Assembly: GCA_030605665.1 (NCBI GenBank)
Contig: JAUWHW010000051.1
Location: 1-10,163, forward strand
Origin: Dehalococcoidia bacterium
Lineage (GTDB): Bacteria; Chloroflexota; Dehalococcoidia; GIF9; AB-539-J10
DNA: 10,163 nucleotides
Reading direction: 5' to 3'
The translations under genes and the position numbers were made by a program. The notes under the pieces were generated by a model. It made no database searches, was not told the origin of the DNA, and saw nothing but the letters and a program-made list of their open reading frames with translations. Below are positions 6,814 through 10,163 of this stretch, in pieces; position 1 is the stretch's first letter; every line of letters begins with the position of its first letter.

Positions 6814-7921
6814 CGAGTACCAAAACAGTGAGCTGGCCACAAAACTAGCACACAGAATCGCTAACCACTCTACTAAGCCAATCAGGTTAATGGAATTCTG
6901 TGGCGGGCATACCCATGCCATAATGAGACATGGAATTCGCCAGCTAGTCCCCGAAACAGTCGAAATGAGAGCCGGCCCAGGTTGCCCGGTATGCGTTACA
7001 GCAACCACCGATTTGGATAAGGCTATTGCTTTGGCATGGTTGCCCAATGTTACCATCACTACCTTTGGGGATATGATGAGGGTGTCTGGTAGCTATTCCA
7101 GCTTACAGCAGACGAAGGCTGAGGGAGCGGATGTGAGAGTTGTCTATTCCACTATGGACGCCGTGGAAATAGCCAGAGAAAACCCCAAGAAATCAGTTAT
7201 CTTTATCGGAATTGGCTTTGAGACCACGGCACCAACTATAGCTGCCTCCATAATTAAGGCACAGCAAGGGGGGATAGAAAACTTCCACGTCTTTTCCTGT
7301 CTCAAGTTAACCCCACCGGTGATGAAGGCGCTTCTTGACTCGGGTGAGGTAAAGCTAGATGGCATTATTTGTCCTGGGCATGTCAGCGTTATAATCGGCT
7401 CTCGTCCTTATGAATTTATACCTGCGGATTATGGGGTTGCTTGTGTTATCTCAGGCTTTGAACCCATAGATATTTTATTATGTGTAGGTAAGTTAGTGGA
7501 GCAAATTGAAGCTGGCCAGCCGAAAGTAGAAATAGCCTATCGCCGTGGAGTAAAGCCTCAAGGCAATAGGAAAGCCTTAGAATTGATGGAGGAGGTTTTC
7601 CAAATTGATGGAGCTAACTGGCGAGGAATTGGCATCGTGCCACAAAGTGGCTTAAAAATTAACCAGAAATATGAGCATTTTGATGCCGCTAAAGTTTTTT
7701 CGGGATTGCTTCGCTGTGCTCGCAATGACAAGCCAGTGAGAGAACCTAAAGGTTGCCGCTGCGGAGATATACTTCGGGGGGTAGCCACACCGTTTGAATG
7801 CCACCTCTTCGGAAAGGTTTGCACCCCCGAGAAGCCTGTAGGTCCCTGTATGGTCTCTAGTGAAGGTGCTTGCGCTGCTTATTATCAATATGGGTCCCCT
7901 GAAAGTTCTGGGAAATTTTAA
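6800..7921 (+). CDS. hypD: Fe-S scaffold HypD, hydrogenase maturation
   Basis: HypD carries a [4Fe-4S] cluster and redox-active cysteines, and with HypC it assembles the iron with its CN and CO ligands. The GTG start at 6800 gives MKFLDEYQNSEL, typical of the family N-terminus, and overlaps hypC. Conserved motifs are CGGHTH (C34 onward), GPGCPVC (C62, C65) and FGDMMRV. The C-terminal cluster ligands C321, C334, C341 and C358 have the spacing seen in E. coli HypD, ending SSEGACAAYY. Length is 373. Two oddities: residues 301-311 (SGLLRCARNDK) are encoded by a repeat inserted just before the KGCRCG cluster region, and the usual proline after FGDMMRV is serine (S96). The C-terminal region with all four ligands stays in frame, so function is probably kept. 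Confidence 0.95.
   Translation: MKFLDEYQNSELATKLAHRIANHSTKPIRLMEFCGGHTHAIMRHGIRQLVPETVEMRAGPGCPVCVTATTDLDKAIALAWLPNVTITTFGDMMRVSGSYSSLQQTKAEGADVRVVYSTMDAVEIARENPKKSVIFIGIGFETTAPTIAASIIKAQQGGIENFHVFSCLKLTPPVMKALLDSGEVKLDGIICPGHVSVIIGSRPYEFIPADYGVACVISGFEPIDILLCVGKLVEQIEAGQPKVEIAYRRGVKPQGNRKALELMEEVFQIDGANWRGIGIVPQSGLKINQKYEHFDAAKVFSGLLRCARNDKPVREPKGCRCGDILRGVATPFECHLFGKVCTPEKPVGPCMVSSEGACAAYYQYGSPESSGKF
7702..7730 (-). repeat. Palindromic repeat inserted in frame within hypD
   Basis: Read on the - strand this segment begins TGTCATTGCGA, identical over 11 nt to the start of the hypF repeat, and ends GCAATCCC. A stem ATTGC (7705-7709) / GCAAT (7722-7726) encloses 12 nt. On the + strand it encodes GLLRCARND, a peptide familiar as the translation of dispersed intergenic repeats. 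It sits between FDAAKVF and PVREPKGCRCG of HypD. Its precise boundaries are inferred. Confidence 0.7.
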
Positions 7922-7940
7922 GCAAAATATGGAGTGAGCT

Positions 7941-8945
7941 ATGAGTGATGTCATTCTTTTAGCCCATGGCAGTGGTGGCAAATTGAGCCATGACTTAGTG
8001 AAGAAAACATTCCTTCCCTCCCTGGCTAACACCATGTTAAATAAATTAGATGACTCAGCTATTTTTGAAGCCAGTGGACGCCTTGCCTTTACCACCGATA
8101 GCTATGTAGTTAACCCTATTTTCTTCCCCGGTGGGGATATAGGCCGGCTGGCCGTTTGTGGCACAGTCAATGATTTGTCTATGAGCGGAGCTAAACCTCT
8201 ATACTTAAGCTTGTCCATTATCCTAGAAGAGGGTTTCTCCCTAAGTGAACTTGACCACATAGTTAAATCAGTAAAGGCAGCCGCTGCAGAGGCTGGGGTA
8301 AATATAATCACCGGGGATACCAAGGTAGTAAACCATGGACAGGCTGATAAGCTATTTATCAATACCTCAGGAATAGGAATAATCTCTCCAGGGGTTGATA
8401 TCTCAGGAGCTAATGCTAAAGTCGGTGACAAAGTTATCTTAAGCGGCACTATTGGTGACCACGGCATAGCTATAATGAGCCATCGCGAGGGATTAAAGTT
8501 CTCCGTGCCTATAGAAAGCGATTGCGCTCCATTGAACAAACTGGTATCTCAAATACTGAAAGCCTCGCCCAGAATTCATTGCTTCCGTGACCCCACCCGA
8601 GGTGGACTGGCTACTACCCTTAATGAATTTGCTGCCCAGTCTAATGTGGGTATCGTAGTAGAAGAGGATAAAATACCGGTAAAGGAAAGTGTTAGGGCTG
8701 CCTGCGAACTTCTAGGCTTCGACCCTGTTTATGTCGCTAATGAGGGTAAACTGGTGGCTATAGTCGAGCCAAATGATGCTGACAAAGTTCTGGCTAAAAT
8801 GAAGCAAAACAGCTATGGCAGAGATGCTGCTATTATTGGTGAGGTAACCGATGCTCACCCCGGCAAAGTAGTAATGAAGATAAAGCTAGGCCCCTCACGA
8901 ATTGTTGATATGCTTTCCGGAGAGCTATTACCACGGATATGTTAG
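7941..8945 (+). CDS. hypE: Hydrogenase maturation protein HypE (thiocarbamate dehydratase)
   Basis: HypE accepts the carbamoyl group from HypF on its C-terminal cysteine and dehydrates it with ATP to a thiocyanate, the cyanide donor for HypC-HypD. The 334-residue protein belongs to the PurM/SelD-like ATP-binding fold. Visible motifs are LLAHGSGGK (H9-G13), CGTVNDL (C73-L79) and DPTRGGLAT (from D217). It ends exactly in PRIC, so the acceptor cysteine C334 is intact. The ATG is preceded by GGAG at 7931-7934 with 6-nt spacing. It lies 19 nt after hypD, the conserved hypCDE order. The stop lies 14 nt before the preferred acpS start. Confidence 0.96.
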   Translation: MSDVILLAHGSGGKLSHDLVKKTFLPSLANTMLNKLDDSAIFEASGRLAFTTDSYVVNPIFFPGGDIGRLAVCGTVNDLSMSGAKPLYLSLSIILEEGFSLSELDHIVKSVKAAAAEAGVNIITGDTKVVNHGQADKLFINTSGIGIISPGVDISGANAKVGDKVILSGTIGDHGIAIMSHREGLKFSVPIESDCAPLNKLVSQILKASPRIHCFRDPTRGGLATTLNEFAAQSNVGIVVEEDKIPVKESVRAACELLGFDPVYVANEGKLVAIVEPNDADKVLAKMKQNSYGRDAAIIGEVTDAHPGKVVMKIKLGPSRIVDMLSGELLPRIC

Positions 8946-8948
8946 GCG

Positions 8949-8955
8949 AAGGAGG
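8949..8955 (+). promoter_or_regulatory. Ribosome binding site that selects the acpS start
   Basis: AAGGAGG lies 4 nt before GTG 8960. It falls after the alternative ATG at 8939, and so argues for the GTG as the real start of acpS. Confidence 0.65.
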
Positions 8956-8959
8956 CAAA

Positions 8960-9319
8960 GTGCTCTCGATCGGCATAGATATAATAGAGGTAGAGCGTAT
9001 TGAGTCAGCAATAAAGCGATGGGACGAGCGTTTTTTAAATCGAATTTACACTGAAGCTGAGCGTAAGATTTGTCAAGGCAGAATTCCAGCCCTAGCCGCC
9101 CGATTTGCCGGCAAGGAAGCAGTGATGAAGGTGTTAGGCACCGGCACCAAAGGTGTTGGCTGGCAAGAAATTGAGATCCTAGCTGATGCTCGGGGGAAAC
9201 CATTGGTGCAACTCTATGGTAAAGCTAGGGAGAGAGCCAAAAAGTTAAACTTAAATGAATTCTCTATCAGCCTTTCCGAAACCAAGCAATATGCTGTAGC
9301 TGCGGCTATAGCAAGTTAA
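8960..9319 (+). CDS. acpS: Holo-[acyl-carrier-protein] synthase AcpS
   Basis: AcpS transfers 4'-phosphopantetheine from CoA to the acyl carrier protein, an essential step for fatty acid synthesis. The GTG start gives 119 residues, the usual size, beginning MLSIGIDIIEVERI with the metal-binding D7. RFLNRIYTEAE, ARFAGKEAVMKVLG (E53) and the C-terminal SETKQYAVA segment are typical. An in-frame ATG at 8939 would add seven residues and overlap hypE, but the strong AAGGAGG lies downstream of it. The gene follows hypE closely and is probably co-transcribed with it. This is likely a neighbour by chance, since AcpS has no known role in hydrogenase assembly. Confidence 0.92.
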   Translation: MLSIGIDIIEVERIESAIKRWDERFLNRIYTEAERKICQGRIPALAARFAGKEAVMKVLGTGTKGVGWQEIEILADARGKPLVQLYGKARERAKKLNLNEFSISLSETKQYAVAAAIAS

Positions 9320-9350
9320 AGCTGCCTTCCTACTAATGAGCACGAGCATC

Positions 9351-9359
9351 TGCTATAAT
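9351..9359 (+). promoter_or_regulatory. Extended -10 promoter element of yifB
   Basis: TGCTATAAT is a perfect extended -10 box (TGnTATAAT) in the short gap after acpS. The -35 position (about 9331-9336, TACTAA) is weak, which extended -10 promoters tolerate. Initiation 6-8 nt downstream would fall at about 9366-9368, almost on the yifB ATG at 9370. Confidence 0.6.
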
Positions 9360-9369
9360 GGGCAACGAT

Positions 9370-10163
9370 ATGCTAGCCAAGGTAACGAGTTGCGCTGTGG
9401 TGGGGATGGAAGGAGCCACAGTAGAAGTAGAAGTTGACATATCGCCTGGGCTACCATCGTTTACCATCGTAGGCTTGCCAGACAAAGCTGTTCAAGAATC
9501 CAGAGAGCGGGTAAGGTCAGCTATAAGAAACTCGAACTACAAGTTCCCCGCCAGACGCATCACGGTCAACTTAGCACCAGCAGACTTGAAGAAGGAAGGC
9601 CCGGCTTATGACTTGCCTATAGCCATAGGCATACTAGTAAGCTCAGGACAGTTATACGCTGACCTTTCTCAAAGTGTCTTCTTAGGGGAGCTTTCCCTGG
9701 ATGGCAAGCTACGCCATACCCATGGCATATTGCCTATGGTAGCTCTAGCCCGTGATAAAGGCTTATCTACAGTATTCGTGCCTGCGGATGACACCAAGGA
9801 GGCGTCTTTAGTAGATGGTGCTCATATATTCCCAACAGAATCTCTAGCTCAGCTAGTTACCCATCTTCGTGGTGAAATAAGTATTCCAGAATACCACAGC
9901 GCTATAAACTGGCAGCAGGAAGCTTGCCCTGATTATGCCTTCGACCTTGCTTATATCAAGGGTCAAGAACATGCCAAGAGGGCTCTGGAGATAGCAGCGG
10001 CAGGAAGACATAATATTCTTATGTGTGGACCACCGGGAAGCGGTAAAACTATGCTGGCTCGTTGCTTGCCCTCAATATTGCCTTGGTTAACCATGGAAGA
10101 AGCCATAGAGGTAACCAAGATTTATAGCGTCAGCGGGCTATTGCCGCAAGATACCCCGATCAT
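9370..10163 (+). CDS. yifB: YifB/ComM family Mg-chelatase-like AAA+ ATPase (3' partial)
   Basis: The frame is open to the right edge, and 264 codons are visible out of roughly 500 in the family. The N-terminal Lon-protease-like domain shows EVDISPGLPSFTIVGLPD (about residues 21-38), then VQESRERVRSAI, ITVNLAPADLKKEGPAYDLP, and the FLGELSLDGKLR stretch. The Mg-chelatase-type ATPase domain begins after YIKGQEHAKRALEIAAAGRH, with Walker A GPPGSGKT at G220-T227. ComM of this family is a helicase that helps integrate donor DNA during natural transformation; whether this bacterium is competent is unknown. MLAKV at 9370 matches the family N-terminus better than the ATG at 9358, which overlaps the -10 box. 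No ribosome binding site is visible. Confidence 0.93.
   Translation, partial: MLAKVTSCAVVGMEGATVEVEVDISPGLPSFTIVGLPDKAVQESRERVRSAIRNSNYKFPARRITVNLAPADLKKEGPAYDLPIAIGILVSSGQLYADLSQSVFLGELSLDGKLRHTHGILPMVALARDKGLSTVFVPADDTKEASLVDGAHIFPTESLAQLVTHLRGEISIPEYHSAINWQQEACPDYAFDLAYIKGQEHAKRALEIAAAGRHNILMCGPPGSGKTMLARCLPSILPWLTMEEAIEVTKIYSVSGLLPQDTPI

Noticed and set aside
7949..7957. TGTCATTCT at the start of hypE, identical to the intergenic repeat end
   Set aside because: It encodes the conserved DVILL start of HypE and has no repeat sequence around it, so it is a chance match.
8939..8959. Upstream ATG start for acpS
   Set aside because: The strong AAGGAGG lies downstream of it, and the seven extra residues are not typical of the family.
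9290..9316. SETKQYAVA in AcpS lacking the histidine of the SxSH form, as a possible defect
   Set aside because: E. coli AcpS, as I recall it, has a similar acidic segment before the tyrosine, so this is within normal family variation.

Overview
This window is a compact block in which every gene is on the + strand. It encodes a soluble NAD(P)-linked [NiFe] hydrogenase and most of the Hyp machinery that builds its Fe(CN)2CO centre. It suggests an anaerobic, H2-metabolising bacterium of moderate GC. The intergenic repeats built on TGTCATTCT/TGTCATTGC cores and the bacterial acpS and yifB genes would suit Chloroflexota (Dehalococcoidia-like). That placement is an inference; the sequence alone does not settle the phylum.

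Layout. Positions 1-2645 hold the hydrogenase structural genes in the order gamma (FAD/NAD/[2Fe-2S] subunit, cut by the left edge), delta (small subunit, three [4Fe-4S] clusters) and alpha (large Ni-Fe subunit). This is the order of group 3b sulfhydrogenase-type operons, so a beta subunit gene is expected just upstream of the window. hypF (2649-4991) follows after 3 nt. A 207-nt non-coding stretch (4992-5198) is filled with imperfect palindromic repeats. An MFS exporter gene (5199-6440) and a 145-nt gap interrupt the maturation genes, which resume as hypC, hypD and hypE (6586-8945). acpS (8960-9319) follows closely. A perfect extended -10 box then precedes yifB/comM (9370 to the right edge, partial).

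How the genes work together. HypF and HypE make the cyanide ligands from carbamoyl phosphate. HypC and HypD assemble and carry the Fe(CN)2CO unit to the large subunit. The gamma, delta and alpha subunits then exchange electrons between H2 and NAD(P)H. hypA, hypB and the large-subunit endopeptidase are not in the window.

The most notable observation is that two maturation genes each carry an in-frame copy of a short repeat with a TGTCATTGCGA core. In hypF it is read in one orientation (codons about 641-660, CHCEER...). In hypD it is read in the opposite orientation (codons about 301-311, SGLLRCARNDK). A related composite repeat lies between hypF and the MFS gene. Both genes keep their reading frame and the catalytic motifs I could check, so these look like repeat-derived protein inserts of the kind described for Rickettsia palindromic elements. 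I see no defence system, CRISPR array, tRNA, rRNA or transposase gene.
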